A stretch of DNA of 64,000 bases from Verticillium longisporum. Lineage: Eukaryota; Ascomycota; Sordariomycetes; Glomerellales; Plectosphaerellaceae. Shown here in pieces: positions 1 through 11,755 of this stretch. Numbering within the stretch: the first letter of the stretch is position 1; each line of letters opens with the position of its first letter. Location: assembly GCA_019188255.1 (NCBI GenBank), contig JAETXT010000006.1, forward strand, positions 1,426,001 to 1,490,000, given 5' to 3'. The translations under genes were made by a program, and so were the position numbers. The notes beneath the pieces were generated by a model that made no database searches, was not told where the DNA came from, and saw nothing but the letters and a program-made list of their open reading frames with translations.

Positions 1-3000
1 CCTGAGACTTGCAATAAAGCATCACTTTCTCCGCTGTGGTGTTGTGGTTGATTGAGGAAGTTTCAAAACTGACCTCCGTGTCTTGTAATATAGCAGATGA
101 CGCACCATTCTCATTTCGATCTGGAAGAAACGCTGTCTGCTCGTGTGTATGAGACCACCCCATTGGGTCCATCAAGTCGCCGAATGGGAAGGTTGATACT
201 GATGATATTGGCCAGGCAGGAGGTAGACCTTCGCCAATCGCAGGCATGGTCATGTCGATTGATTGTCCTGTGAAGCTATCGCACAGCATTTGAAATGCGC
301 TGAAAGACGGGGGTTTCAGGTATGATGAACGATCGTATGAGGTGGTACTTGCCGAGACTGACCCCCTGCTCCGTCGCTTGGTTCGATCCACAGCATCATC
401 GTGCTTCAAAGAAAGAGAGTAGGGAATTGTCATGCTTGCGCTCCGCCGCTTCAAACCTCCACGCATTTCCATCGAGGTGGCTAACCGCTGCCACTCGCTC
501 TTAACGAGAATTACAACCTCAAGAGCCCGGGTAGCATTTCCGTAAGCATGTCCAATCTCACCAAGAGCATGACAGCACAGCTGGAGATCATTTAAGGATA
601 CCCGAGAGCTGTAATCTGTCATAGTACAAAAATCGTGGATGAACACAAGCGAGGCTGTGAATATGATGTGTACGATCTGAATATTTGTTCGGCGCAATGA
701 ATGCTCATTTTGGTAGCGTCGAAGAATCTCGGCCACTTGGTGGGCAGCTGCTACACATCCGGCAATTGCGTCACTCAAAGCGACTTGGTCTCGGAGCGTT
801 GGCTCATCGTCGCCGTTGTGAACAAGGCTGCTTGACATGTAAGGGCGGTAAAGCGCTATCATGGTAGCGTGGAATTGCATGCTGATAAGTGTTAGCAAAC
901 AGAGCCTTCAGACAGCTTCGCCTAAGTTGGGGGGAGACGATTACATACTGAAGTTGCAAAACTGCAGGAACTACAGTGTACGTTTGCCCGGACGTCTCGA
1001 GTCTAAGCGCGGGATCCAAGCCATCATGCCAACTCTTCAGCCCTTGCTTGGTTTGAAAAAGAAACTCGGCAAGGGCATTTGCGTCCAGTCGGCGACCGGA
1101 GTACCTAATTCAGGTTGGTCAGAAGTTTGGAAACAGATCAGCAAGACTGGGCCCTAGCGTGGACTAACAGGGTAGCGTTGATTGTCCTCATGATCTCGCA
1201 GAGGTAGATATTGGCATCTGTGCACTGCTCGAGTGGGAATGGGAGCCCAGGCTCAGGTATGTCGGACTGGCCAACAGCACGCGGGTATGGTCTCCAAGTT
1301 TTACCGGTCTCGGCGTACTCCCACGGCCGGGGCGTTGTGATGTTCCTGATTCCCATACCCCAAGGTCTGCCGACGTACATACTCCACATGCTTTTTGAGC
1401 AGTTAGCCTTGCATCCAGAGGGTATATTATGCTGTCTTACTGCTCATGAACGAAAACCCCCCAAAACGCAATCGCCCGGATCTTCAAATCGCGATCCGTT
1501 AGTAGCCCTGTCAACTTGTGTTTCGAGACGTCGAGATGTAAGCCAAGATCCGCACTGAGTCGTGCTGCCATGCCTGTGGGGGACAAGTCAGCGGGTGCTC
1601 CATCGCTTTCCGGAGGAACAGAGTATTGATCCACCAGATAGTACACCCCACTGTAAAGCCATCCTCGAGCATCACGTGTGAATGCAGCCTCTGAAGCACT
1701 CATAACAACAAGAGCCTGGACCGTAGCCACGGTCGGGCTATCCATCTCAATGTCCAAGAGTGCCTTGGCTCGCGCAGAGAAGAATTCTGATGCAGGTTCG
1801 GGCAGGTCGAGGTCTTGATTTCCGGCTAGATTTGCTCCAATTGCACATCTGAAGGTATGGTAAGCATCAAAAGGGGTGATTGGGCAATTAACAAGGGATC
1901 AGTCAAACCCACATTGCGTTATTGAGCGTTTCAGAGTAGTAGGGGCTGCTTTTGCCGTGCAGAATGGCGTTGTTCTTCTCCTCAAAGAAAACATCCTCAT
2001 CAACGACATGGATGATTGGATCCTCCCACGCAAAATAGAGCTTCGCCAGGTGCATCTGGACTTGCCCGGAAACTTCGCGGTCCAAGCCCAAGCGTCGCAA
2101 AACACCTTGGCCCTCGGTCTCAACGTGGCGAATTGTTGACCGGGAAAGTGACTGGAACCCGTTTGGATGAACATGGAGGTTGGAAGTTGGGCCATAATAC
2201 CGTAATTGACCATCTTCTGCGATTCGTAGCGCTCGCACACGTGCTGCCAGAATGTCGGTGATGTCACCTTCGGTATCTGTTGTATCCGCAAGACTTTCAA
2301 GGTCGGGAATCATGTCTTCGAAGGTCTGTATGGGTGGGCTGTCAGTCGCACTAAGGTACATGAACGTTGAGCTATTGCAATGGCCCAGCTGTAGAATGCC
2401 GAAATCTACAAGCTCTCCTTCCATCGCTGTCGATGACTCCGCAAAGGTATTCGTCACGTTATGTTGGGATGGAGATCTGGGCATGGGTGATCCGGTAGAT
2501 ATCGAGTGCGTGCTGTGCTCAGGGGGGACTGGTCCCCGTGAACCCTTAATGTCGGGCGAGCTATGGCTTTCCGGTGGCGGGGCCGGTGCCATTTCCTGAG
2601 AGTATGTGGTTGGCATTATTCTCGAGTCCGCCGTAGTCGCTTCGGAGGTGTCAGGCGACGAAGCCTGTAGTCGTTCCGTGCTGTTGTCGCGGAGGACACC
2701 CTCGAGTTCGGCAACCCGCGCCCTCAAATCGAGTATGACTCTCTTGGCTGAGATTCTGACATTATCAAGTTAGAAAACCCAGATTGTTGTGGAATAAGAT
2801 GGATACACGCACTTCCTCATGTCAGCTTCGGCGTTGTAAACGCAATCGAGCTGAGCGGTGGAACAGTTTGAGCACGTCTTTGTGCCATCACACTGTAGTT
2901 GAGATACTGTCAGTTCCGGCTCTGGCATGCCCGGCACGGTCGCAGCTTCTAACCTTGACCTTGCGTCGCCTACAGTTGAGACAAGCACTGGTGACATGCT

Positions 3001-3013
3001 TCTTACTGCCCAT
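1..3013 (-). CDS. Zn(II)2Cys6 fungal transcription factor, NirA-like architecture, 3' end outside window
   Basis: A nuclear DNA-binding regulator. I rebuilt it from ATG at 3013 as seven exons: 3013-2954, 2892-2813, 2755-1913, 1848-1441, 1390-1169, 1104-949 and 881 to beyond base 1. Introns are 50-67 nt with GT-AG ends. The first two exons join to give six cysteines at residues 11, 14, 21, 27, 30 and 37 (C-x2-C-x6-C-x5-C-x2-C-x6-C), a textbook Zn2Cys6 cluster, followed by a heptad-like linker (ARVAELEG). The middle carries the fungal-specific TF domain, with SPYYSETLNNA, RDARGWLYSG and ADLGLHLD, resembling the NIT4/NirA group. About 880 codons are visible and the last frame stays open to base 1. 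An extra stretch of about 26 residues after GWLYSG (about 1570-1650) may be an unspliced intron, but no donor/acceptor pair restores the usual SGM perfectly. No frameshifts seen. Target pathway unknown. Confidence 0.88.
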
Positions 3014-3084
3014 GATGCTAAAAGGTGTTGCAACTTCTCGAGCCTTACAATCGGCCAACTCCAGTCTATTCGAGTAAAGCTAAG

Positions 3085-5590
3085 GTTTTAATATCTAGGG
3101 TTATAGAATTTCTTTAATGCAATAATAAAAATGAAGTTAGAGAGTAGTAATATACCCCGATTAAATATAATAAGTTAAATCATTAAATAGCTAAATAAAT
3201 AGACCGATTTCCTATAATTAAATAACTAAATCTATAGTATTTCGATATTTAGATATTTAGTAAACGTTTAAATTTATATTTAGGCCTAGAATATAGCTAT
3301 TCTAAGCCCTAGGACCTATAAAAGGCCTATCCGATTAATTAAAAAGTCGTACTATTAATAAGAGGGAGTCTCTTATTAATAGTACGATAATACTAATAAT
3401 AGGATTTAAACCTATAGCCTCTAATAGGGTACTAGAGATCCTAACTAATTAGGCTACTAGCTTCTATTAATATCTATAAAGAAGATTCTATTTATATTAT
3501 CTAATACGCTTATATTTACGTATATAGGGTATTAGAACCTAGGGTAATTCCCCTAAAATCGTAATTCTATTAATATAGTAATTCTATTAACGTAGCCTAT
3601 TTATAATATCGCTATAATAGCTCCTATACCCTTAGGGCTATTCCTATACTATTATCGTTATCGATATATCTCTTATTATCTTTAGAACCTACCCCCCTAC
3701 CTCTATTTATACTTAGCTCTCCGAATTAAATTACTCTAATCCCGACCTCCTTATAGTTATTTAGTATAGCTATTATTTTACCCTCGATACTCTTATTATA
3801 AAGAAGGGCTCTAAAGGCTATATAAGCTAGATTAAGGATTATAGGATCTTTATAATAGAGCTCTTTAATAAAAGGAATACCTTTAACGAGAGCTTCTAGA
3901 TCTATAATCTCTATAATAAGAGATAGGATTTAATATTATTTAAAGCCTCTACGATAACTTCTTCGAGCTTCTATTTAAGAAAGAGATATAAGATATTCGA
4001 GGGATCTTTAATAGAAGATATCTCTTAGAGTTCTTTAGATATTTCTCTTCTATTTTATCTATAACGTCCTATTATTCTATTAAGGGCTTAAATAGAAAGG
4101 CTAGAAGGGCTCGCCTTTAGCTTTATTATTAATATAAATTAGCTATTTAACGTTTTTAATAACCTATTCCTATATTATTTATTATTAAATCTAAATCCGA
4201 ATATATATAATAACCTCCTCTAGAATCGAAGGAGTTTATATATAAAACTTAATTAAGTCTTTATATAGAAGAAGAAATAGATATAAATAGAACTTTAAGC
4301 TTCCTTAATAGATATTTATTTCTTTTATAATTATTAAACTTCTCTAAATCGCTTTAGGATATTTATAATATCTATATATTATATTAATAATTAAGAATAA
4401 TAATAATAATATCTCTTAATATTTTATAAATAGCTAAATATTTATATAAATACTTTTATAATTAATATTATTATAAATATTATTAGGAATTAGGATATTA
4501 TTAATCTTATTAATATTCTAATCTCTAATAATACTTTAATAAACGATATTTATATCTATAAGCTCTTATATATTCTTCGTCCTAAACTATATAAAGAAGA
4601 TATTATTAAATATTAATTATAATATTATAATTATATATTTAACTTTATCGGCTATATATTCCTCTATAGCGAAGATAGTAAGATATTTAAATAGGAGTCT
4701 TAGTCTCTCGAAGATAATAATAATCATAATAATATCCTACGCTTCTAGCGGAAGAAGGGCCTAATAAGAAAGCTTTATAATATTATTAAATAAATAAAAT
4801 CCTCTTTATAATAGAATAAATACTTTTAATATATTATAATAGAGGAAGCTTAAAATTAAGAGTTCCTCTTTTATTAATAAATAATAATAGAGCTTTAATT
4901 ATTATTAAATAATAAGATTTAATAGAATTTAATATATTTAATATTTAATTAAGCTTTAAAGAAGAAAAGTAATATTTAAGGCTTCTTAATTAGAAATATA
5001 TATAAGGTCGACCTTTATAAATAAATTCTTATTAAAGATTACCTCCTCTTTAAAGATTAGCGCTTTTTAATAGAGCTTTATATTACCTTTAAGCCCCTTT
5101 ATTAATAGATAATATAAATATAAGGATAGAGTAAAAATAGGAGCTATAATACCTTCTAGGAGGTTCTTATTAAAATAGAATATATCCTAGAGAGGATAGA
5201 AGAATAGAAAGCGTTTTTTAATAATCTAAATAATAATAATTAATAATAGGAAAAATAAGCCTCTTTAAATATTTATAAGTAAATATAGTATTAGCGAAAT
5301 AAACGATTTATATCACTTCTAATTAATTAAGTACTTCTAGAATATATCTATAATAAATATATAGATATATTATAGCGCTTCGAGGCCTCTATTAAAGATT
5401 TATATTATTATTTCTATCTATTTATTATTAATATATAATAGAAGTTAAATTAATATTATATAAAGCTTAAAGAGTCCCCTCTCTATATAACTATTATAAT
5501 CCTCTATTCTAGCCTTAAATATTAATAGCTTTAATATAGTAATTAAGCTTAGAATAATTTATATAGCTTTATTATATATAATAGGGCCTC
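3085..5590. mobile_element. RIP-mutated AT-rich block, left part of a hAT transposon relic
   Basis: Composition drops sharply to AT-rich sequence, with CA and TG dinucleotides almost absent while CG persists, the residue left by CpA-to-TpA RIP. No open frame survives. Near the right end (about 5470-5560) the plus strand still reads like the part of a hAT transposase just before its dimerisation domain (an HPSLKY-like stretch once stops are ignored). The matching C-terminal part lies beyond the copia insertion at 12047-12655. The left portion is too decayed to identify. Confidence 0.6.
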
Positions 5591-5877
5591 TGTTGAACCA
5601 ATATTAGGGGGTTCCCTAGGGCAGTGATCTCGGTAGGGGATCACCGATATGGTGATCACCGTGGCTGGGATTCACAGCTCTCAGGAGCACGTGAATCACA
5701 GCTTACGTGATCGGTGAATCAGATGGGTATATCTGACTCACGTAGGTAGTGGTAATTCAGAGAGAGATCATCAACTACATCACAAGACTTATATCACCTA
5801 CCCTACCTATTCAGAGCTCTCAGGCACAGCCAAAGCAATGAAACGGGGTTCACATAAGCAGTGAAGCCCTCTCAACA
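5591..5877 (+). repeat. 5' LTR of copia element
   Basis: 287 bp, TGTTGA...TCAACA ends. It matches 11756-12041 apart from one G in the run near 5616. It contains many short GTGATC/GATCAC and GTGAATCAC inverted motifs that could form hairpins or bind a factor. Confidence 0.95.
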
Positions 5878-5890
5878 CTGATCAGTGTTG
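5873..5890. other. 18-bp perfect palindrome across the LTR/internal junction (primer-binding region)
   Basis: CAACACTGATCAGTGTTG is its own reverse complement. It spans the last bases of the 5' LTR and the first 13 bases of the internal region, where a primer-binding site is expected. I did not recognise a tRNA 3' end complement here. Confidence 0.6.
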
Positions 5891-6139
5891 CGTTCAACGT
5901 AACACAGAACAGCTAGAGCTGGAAAAGTCAGGATCGATCCCACGGATAGCAAATTCGCTGTGCGTGAGCTCATCGGTTACACTTTACAAGTGATCGCAAG
6001 AGCACCGTTTGCTTTGAGTACTTCAGGACTCTTGTGAGAGCTTGGTAGCAGGGAAATCCCCTGTTACGTGATCTGTAGGAGCACCGTCTGCTTCGAGTAC
6101 CTCAGGACTCCTACGCCCAAGATCACCACCTAGGCTATA

Positions 6140-9100
6140 TTGCTAGCCACCAAACCCGACAAACGAAGCTCTACGGAACAGTCAATCAGCCGTAGCAGAG
6201 CTTCAACAAAATCAGCGACAATGAGCTCCTCGGATCACGGCAATAGCTGCGTGACAGAGCCAGAGAGCGCTGAAAAGATGCAACAGGAGTTCGACGGCAT
6301 TCTGGAAGAACTCGGCATATCACGCCTAACGCAGAAGGTCAGGAAGGGTCTCGATATTGACTTCATCGTTAATGGAGCAGAATCACGGTTCCCTGGATCA
6401 CTGGATTCGGCATCCGCAGATCTCAAGAGCGCCTGGATCCTTAAGGCAATGAGCGCATACGGGACCATGAAGGGAGTTCACCTCCTGGAGGCGTTTATCG
6501 AAGACTTCCAGGGCTGGACCGAAGAGGACTTTGACTCCTGCAATACAACGATCACTCGAGCGCTGAAGGTGTATCTAGCAGAGCGCGGGATCCCTCTTCC
6601 AGGAGCAGCAAACGCTAAGACGTCGAAGAGACTAGTCCCAATGCTTTCATGGGAAGAGATGCCCGACGCGACGGAGTCGATCACTGCCGACCGGGATTCA
6701 GTGCTCCAAAGAGCAGAGGAACAGCGAGACCAGTGGGACGACGAGCAGCAACCCACGGGGAACGCCCAGCTATCCCAAATCCGAAAACTACGAACGGGGA
6801 GGACAGATCCCCGACAGCCCCTGGTTCCAGGGTTGTCTGATCAACGGAGCAGGCAATCCAGCCAACGAGAGATCACGCCTCAATCGCGAAGAAATGAGAC
6901 CCCACCCCCAAATGTCACCCAGAACCCACCAGCTTGGTACCATGCTCTGCCGCCACACGAATCGGTGAATTCACCGATCGACGGAGCTGTAATCAAGCAA
7001 TTCGCATCGCTCTGGAACAAGGAGAGCAATTACTCTGGGGAGACATACGATATCCTTGACGATAAAATGCGTATCTTCACGGACGTTTGCGAACTGCTGC
7101 AAATCCGCTATACGCAGCTCCACGCGCTCTTCCCGAGTATACTTTCAGGGCGCGCGCAAACTTTCTTCCTAGAGCACATGAACCGGAGCATGGGACTCCG
7201 TCAAATGTACCTAGCGATCAAACAACAGTTCGATTCGGAGATCAACAGAGCACAGTATCATACAGACTGGAGCTCGATGACGCTCCACTCTATAGCGGCA
7301 GAAGCTGATAACGCAGGAAAGCCGCGAATGGAAGTTCTCCAGATCCTTCTGGATAGGCTTCAGCGGTGCCAGAGAGCACTTGGCCCTGCGTTCAAGGAAG
7401 AGACTCATCTCTATGTGAACACTCTGAGGGCGGTTCAAGGCGTCCCAGAGCTGAAGATTGCACTAGCAAGGCCGGAGCGATCTTTCAATGCGCTATCCGC
7501 ACAGCTCAAGAGCACACTGAAGGTGGAGGAGAACACCAGAACGCCTGGGCACTTCTACACCGACAGACGTTATGGGAGCGGATATCGCCAAGCCAGTGGA
7601 AGGGGAGATCGCAGAGAGCAGTCGGTACGCAGAACCAATGATCGTCAGCCATCCAGAATTCGCAAATGCTGGATATGCTCTAAACGAGACTGCAGATCGA
7701 CGAAGCACTCTCCCGAGGAGCAACAACGTTCGAAAGAGCAGTGGAAACGCATGCAGGAAGCGCGTGGGGATCAGCGGAAGGGATACCGTCAGTTTTTAAC
7801 AGCAATGGAACCTGCTGAGAGCTCGGAATCAGACAATCCCACTTCCGATGAGCTGGGAGCAGACGATGCCTTTGGGTCTGATCCCGAGAGCGAACTGATG
7901 AATGCCCATACTGCACACTTCCTAGCAAATGAGTCGTTCCAACACAGAATCAGGGGGAGCAGTCCGAAGGCTGAAATGACAGCTCCGATAGAGCAGCTCT
8001 TCACCCAGTATCAGATCAATAGCACTTCCACGTGGTACGGCATCATCCCTGATACAGGCGCGGCATCAGTTTCCACAGCAGGAGCTTCACAAACAAGGGC
8101 CCTAATAGCCCTAATACCAAGCCTAACAGTCAACAAGCAGGGAATAGGGGCCAGAGTGAGATTCGGAGCAGGAAATCCCATTTCCACGACGGAGGAGATC
8201 ACTGTTCCAACGCCAATTGGGAGAATCACGTTCCATATCGTCCCAACGGATACCCCATTCCTGCTTTGCATCAAGGATATGGACGATCTCGGAGTCTACC
8301 TAGACAACACGCGTAACGAGCTGGTAAAGCGCGTTGGGGAGATCCAGGAGCGTACGCCCATTTTTCGCAAATGGGGCCACCCATGGTTCTTCCTGGATAC
8401 GAAGACCCATACCAGCTCCGGGATCACATACATGATGGGGACAGAGAGCGATGGAGCAGCGTTTCTGACAGAAGCAGAGCTCCGACGCATTCACAAGCGG
8501 TTCGGTCACCCATCTGTAGAGAAGCTATGGAACCTGCTCCAGAGAGCAGACCAGGACGTGAATCGGGACGCTCTGGAGCTGATAAACCGCTTCTGCCACC
8601 ATTGTCAGATCAAAGGGAAGTCCCCGCAACGCTTCAAGTTTGCCCTGAGGTCAGATATCGACTTCAATTACGAGATTTTGGTCGATATTATGCACTTGGA
8701 TGGAAAGCCCGTTCTTCATGTGATCGACGCGAGCACAGGATTCCAGTCCGCAACTTTCATTCCCAATTTCACAGCTCGCGCGACGTGGGAAGCTCTCAAG
8801 AGGTGCTGGTTGGATACATACCTTGGGCCTCCAGACGTCGTAACTGTTGACGCTGGAACGAACTTTGCCTCCGCAGAGTTCAGGGCAGAGGCACGCCTCC
8901 TAGGCATGACCTGCCATCAGATCCCTGTAGAGGCCCATTGGTCAATCGGCAAGGTTGAGAGCTACCATAAGCCGATACGCAGAGCGTACGAGATCTTGAA
9001 GGCAGAGTCTCGCGACACGAGCCTAGAATCGCTGCTTCAAGGAGCTGTGAAGGCGGTAAACGACACCGCTGGGCCCAACGGATTAGTGCCTACACTGCTC

Positions 9101-11377
9101 GTATTCGGGGCGATGCCCAGGATCACCGCCAACTCAGCGCCCACCGCGACCCAGGCGCAGCGCGCCGAAGCGGTCAATAAGGCGATGGCGGAGCTTCGGC
9201 GAATGGTCGCCAAGCGGAAGGTCAATGACGCTCTCAATACCCGTAACGGACCAGATACCAAGCAGTTGCTGCCGAGATCGCTGGAGCTGGGAAGCGACGT
9301 TCTTGTGTTCCGAGAGCGGGAGAAATGGACCGGTCCCTACAAGGTCATATCGGTTTCTGACACGGCGGTCACGGTCGAAATGGTTAACGGCCCAACGGAG
9401 TTCAGAGGAACACACGTTAAGCCGTACAACAGATCGCCGGATCAGCAGGCTGGGGAGACAATAGTGGTTCGAACTCCAGAGACCCCAGAACCATTTGAGT
9501 ACCCAGAGCCAATTCTACCACGACGACGCGGGAGACCCAGGAAGTCAACAAACGCCACGAATCTGTTACAGGCGGCTTTCACGGATCGCAAGAGCAGTGC
9601 GACCGGGACTTCACAGATCGAGCGCCAATTCATTGTCAAAAGGGAACAGCAGGGGTACGACCTAGCTGTTCAACTACGCAATGAAGGCAGAATAACGACC
9701 CCTGGGAAGCCATTTGAACAGTCCGACTGGGAGGAAATCGACTCACTCCTGGCAGCTGGAGTGATCGTGCCGATCAGGAGATCCGCGTTTCCCAGTGCTA
9801 AGATCTTTGGATGCCGGCTTGTAAGAGAGGTGAAAGGCCTCCCTCAAGCCCCATATGAGAAGTCAAGACTGGTGGTTCAGGGACACAGTGACTGGGAGAA
9901 GACAACCCTGCTAACGCAGTCGCCCACGATCATGCGCTGTAGCCAACGACTGATCCTAGCGATCACCCCAACGCTACAGCAACGTGGCCACCAGTTGATG
10001 CTCCGTGATATCAGTCAAGCCTACACCCAGAGCGCTACAGATCTGTTACGCAACGTTCTCCTGCGCGTTCCCAAGGAGCTACAGCATAGATACCCCGACG
10101 GAATCGTCTTCCACGTTGTGAAGCCGCTCTATGGCATCGCAGAGTCAGGTCTCCATTGGTTTGTAACCTATCAGCGCCACCACAGAGAGCGCCTAAACGC
10201 CGTTCCAACGGGCTACGATCCGTGTTTGCTTCTAACCAGAGCTGGAGAGAGCTTTGGACTGGTCGGAATGCAGACTGACGACACCCTCAACCTCGGAGAG
10301 CCCGCGTTCATACAAAAGGAACAAACAGAGCTCGAAAGCGCTGGCTTCCGGGCAAAGCCTGCTTCCGTCCTTAACGCAGGATCTGACGGCGTCTTCAACG
10401 GCTGTATCATCAAAGTTGGAACTGAAGATCTCACGATTCAACAGAAAGGCCAAGGTGATCGCCTAGAGCTGGTAACCCCAGGGACAGCGAGCTCAGAGCA
10501 GGAATACATCGCCCAGAGAGCTCGCGGTGCCTATATTGCTTCAACCTGTCAACCAGAGGCAGCCTTCGATTTCTCTGTTGCAGCCCAAGCCAAGAACCCA
10601 CAGGAGGACGACTTTGAACGGCTCAACAAACGCATACAATGGCAGATCGCCAACGCAGGCCGTGGCCTGAATTACGTGCGCCTGGATCTCTCAACGGCCC
10701 AACTTTACGTATTTGTTGACGGCTCCTTCGCCAACAATAAGGACCTAAGTTCACAGATCGGATTCGTTGTCCTCCTTGGTAACGAACGTTCCTGCGATCA
10801 GGAGAACGCCTTCACGGTGCGCGGCAATATCCTCCATTGGCAATCCATTAAGTGTAAACGGGTTACGCGTTCAGTTCTGGCTAGCGAGATCTATGGGATG
10901 GTTAGCGGCTTCGACGCGGCTTATGTCCTTAAACAGACGCTCCAAAAGATCTGTAAACGCTTAGAACTGCCGCTCCCACGGATGGTTATCTGCACCGACA
11001 GCTACTCGCTCTACCAATGCCTGGTTCAACTGAGCGCGACAGCAGAGAAACGCCTAATGATAGATCTCATGGCGTTACGGCAAAGCTACGAAGAACGCGA
11101 AGTCGACGAAATTCGTTGGATCGCCGGAGGCGATAACCCTGCAGATTCAATGACCAAGGGAGCGCCAAACCAGGCACTGGAAGCGCTAGTGAGCTCTAAC
11201 GAAGTCACAATCAGGATTGAAGGATGGGTCAAACGTCAAGAAAAGAACAGTCAGGGGGCAAAGGCAATTGATATTAGCAAAAATGCAGCAAAGCCTAAAA
11301 ACGAGCACCCCAGAAGCAAAAACGACGACCCCGCGATCAGCAAAACAGCAAAGCAACCGCTCCGCAAAGCGGACTAG
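6140..11377 (+). CDS. Ty1/copia Gag-Pol polyprotein
   Basis: One 1745-codon frame encoding the copia order Gag, protease, integrase, reverse transcriptase, RNase H. Visible landmarks: a Cys/His cluster CWICSKRDCRSTKH near residue 510; protease IPDTGAASVS near 636; integrase zinc-binding HKRFGH (about 785) with FCHHC (about 820); an integrase acidic triad in VDIMHLDG, VTVDAGTNF and GKVESYH (about 849-940); RT DISQAYTQ (about 1287) and the catalytic QTDDTLNLG (about 1378); RNase H VFVDGSFAN (about 1524), CTDSYSLYQ and DNPADSMTKG (about 1668). RT carries TDD where YVDD is usual. An alternative start is ATG at 6221. The knuckle differs from canonical CX2CX4HX4C. The frame ends in a basic Lys/Ser-rich tail. 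No stop or frameshift, so the element may be autonomous. Confidence 0.95.
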   Translation: MLATKPDKRSSTEQSISRSRASTKSATMSSSDHGNSCVTEPESAEKMQQEFDGILEELGISRLTQKVRKGLDIDFIVNGAESRFPGSLDSASADLKSAWILKAMSAYGTMKGVHLLEAFIEDFQGWTEEDFDSCNTTITRALKVYLAERGIPLPGAANAKTSKRLVPMLSWEEMPDATESITADRDSVLQRAEEQRDQWDDEQQPTGNAQLSQIRKLRTGRTDPRQPLVPGLSDQRSRQSSQREITPQSRRNETPPPNVTQNPPAWYHALPPHESVNSPIDGAVIKQFASLWNKESNYSGETYDILDDKMRIFTDVCELLQIRYTQLHALFPSILSGRAQTFFLEHMNRSMGLRQMYLAIKQQFDSEINRAQYHTDWSSMTLHSIAAEADNAGKPRMEVLQILLDRLQRCQRALGPAFKEETHLYVNTLRAVQGVPELKIALARPERSFNALSAQLKSTLKVEENTRTPGHFYTDRRYGSGYRQASGRGDRREQSVRRTNDRQPSRIRKCWICSKRDCRSTKHSPEEQQRSKEQWKRMQEARGDQRKGYRQFLTAMEPAESSESDNPTSDELGADDAFGSDPESELMNAHTAHFLANESFQHRIRGSSPKAEMTAPIEQLFTQYQINSTSTWYGIIPDTGAASVSTAGASQTRALIALIPSLTVNKQGIGARVRFGAGNPISTTEEITVPTPIGRITFHIVPTDTPFLLCIKDMDDLGVYLDNTRNELVKRVGEIQERTPIFRKWGHPWFFLDTKTHTSSGITYMMGTESDGAAFLTEAELRRIHKRFGHPSVEKLWNLLQRADQDVNRDALELINRFCHHCQIKGKSPQRFKFALRSDIDFNYEILVDIMHLDGKPVLHVIDASTGFQSATFIPNFTARATWEALKRCWLDTYLGPPDVVTVDAGTNFASAEFRAEARLLGMTCHQIPVEAHWSIGKVESYHKPIRRAYEILKAESRDTSLESLLQGAVKAVNDTAGPNGLVPTLLVFGAMPRITANSAPTATQAQRAEAVNKAMAELRRMVAKRKVNDALNTRNGPDTKQLLPRSLELGSDVLVFREREKWTGPYKVISVSDTAVTVEMVNGPTEFRGTHVKPYNRSPDQQAGETIVVRTPETPEPFEYPEPILPRRRGRPRKSTNATNLLQAAFTDRKSSATGTSQIERQFIVKREQQGYDLAVQLRNEGRITTPGKPFEQSDWEEIDSLLAAGVIVPIRRSAFPSAKIFGCRLVREVKGLPQAPYEKSRLVVQGHSDWEKTTLLTQSPTIMRCSQRLILAITPTLQQRGHQLMLRDISQAYTQSATDLLRNVLLRVPKELQHRYPDGIVFHVVKPLYGIAESGLHWFVTYQRHHRERLNAVPTGYDPCLLLTRAGESFGLVGMQTDDTLNLGEPAFIQKEQTELESAGFRAKPASVLNAGSDGVFNGCIIKVGTEDLTIQQKGQGDRLELVTPGTASSEQEYIAQRARGAYIASTCQPEAAFDFSVAAQAKNPQEDDFERLNKRIQWQIANAGRGLNYVRLDLSTAQLYVFVDGSFANNKDLSSQIGFVVLLGNERSCDQENAFTVRGNILHWQSIKCKRVTRSVLASEIYGMVSGFDAAYVLKQTLQKICKRLELPLPRMVICTDSYSLYQCLVQLSATAEKRLMIDLMALRQSYEEREVDEIRWIAGGDNPADSMTKGAPNQALEALVSSNEVTIRIEGWVKRQEKNSQGAKAIDISKNAAKPKNEHPRSKNDDPAISKTAKQPLRKAD

Positions 11378-11577
11378 GCCTCGGAATCCGAAGAATCCGA
11401 GTTTGACTGCTCTGGCGAGTCCCACCAGAGGCAGTCAAAGAGCCGCAGAGCTGCGGCCCGCCCAGCCGCCTTGCGGTCGGCATTACAAAGACCATCGAGG
11501 TCCTTGTTGGGGTCGTCACCCCCTTCGCCTCCTCCTCCTCGGCGATCGTCAGCATGCCCTTCACGACGGCACGCCAC
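11374..11577 (-). other. Antisense ORF in the copia 3' region, stop overlapping the pol stop
   Basis: A minus-strand 67-codon frame with a plausible coding look: basic and Asp/Gly-rich, a middle with GRAAALRLFDCLWWD, and an acidic tail SNSDSSDSEA. Its TAG (11376-11374) and the plus-strand pol TAG (11375-11377) share one CTAG. Just upstream on the minus strand another frame reads like a continuation (KWRAVVKGMLTIAEEEEA), with the switch at a G-rich run. I recognise no family. It may be chance, but the exact stop-stop abutment and the space between pol and LTR make it worth testing. Confidence 0.35.
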
Positions 11578-11738
11578 TTTTCCTTATCCTATTCATTGTT
11601 CTCCTACTGTTAATTGTTCACTTTAAGGCTGGAAGAGCAGATCTAACGCGCCGAAGACTGGAGATTGGAAGCGCGTTGGAGCGGCTATCGACCCTAGCGA
11701 CAGCTCCCAATATTGGTTCTCACGGCTGTTCTATCCAC

Positions 11739-11751
11739 AAAGAAAAGAGAG
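11739..11751 (+). promoter_or_regulatory. Polypurine tract of copia element
   Basis: A 13-base purine run a few bases upstream of the 3' LTR, in the position expected for plus-strand DNA priming. Confidence 0.55.
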
Positions 11752-11755
11752 CCAG

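Noticed and set aside
300..360. A GC-AG intron (GCAAGT...CAG) in the transcription factor
   Set aside because: The sequence reads in frame straight through, joining both sides without any splice, so no intron is needed.
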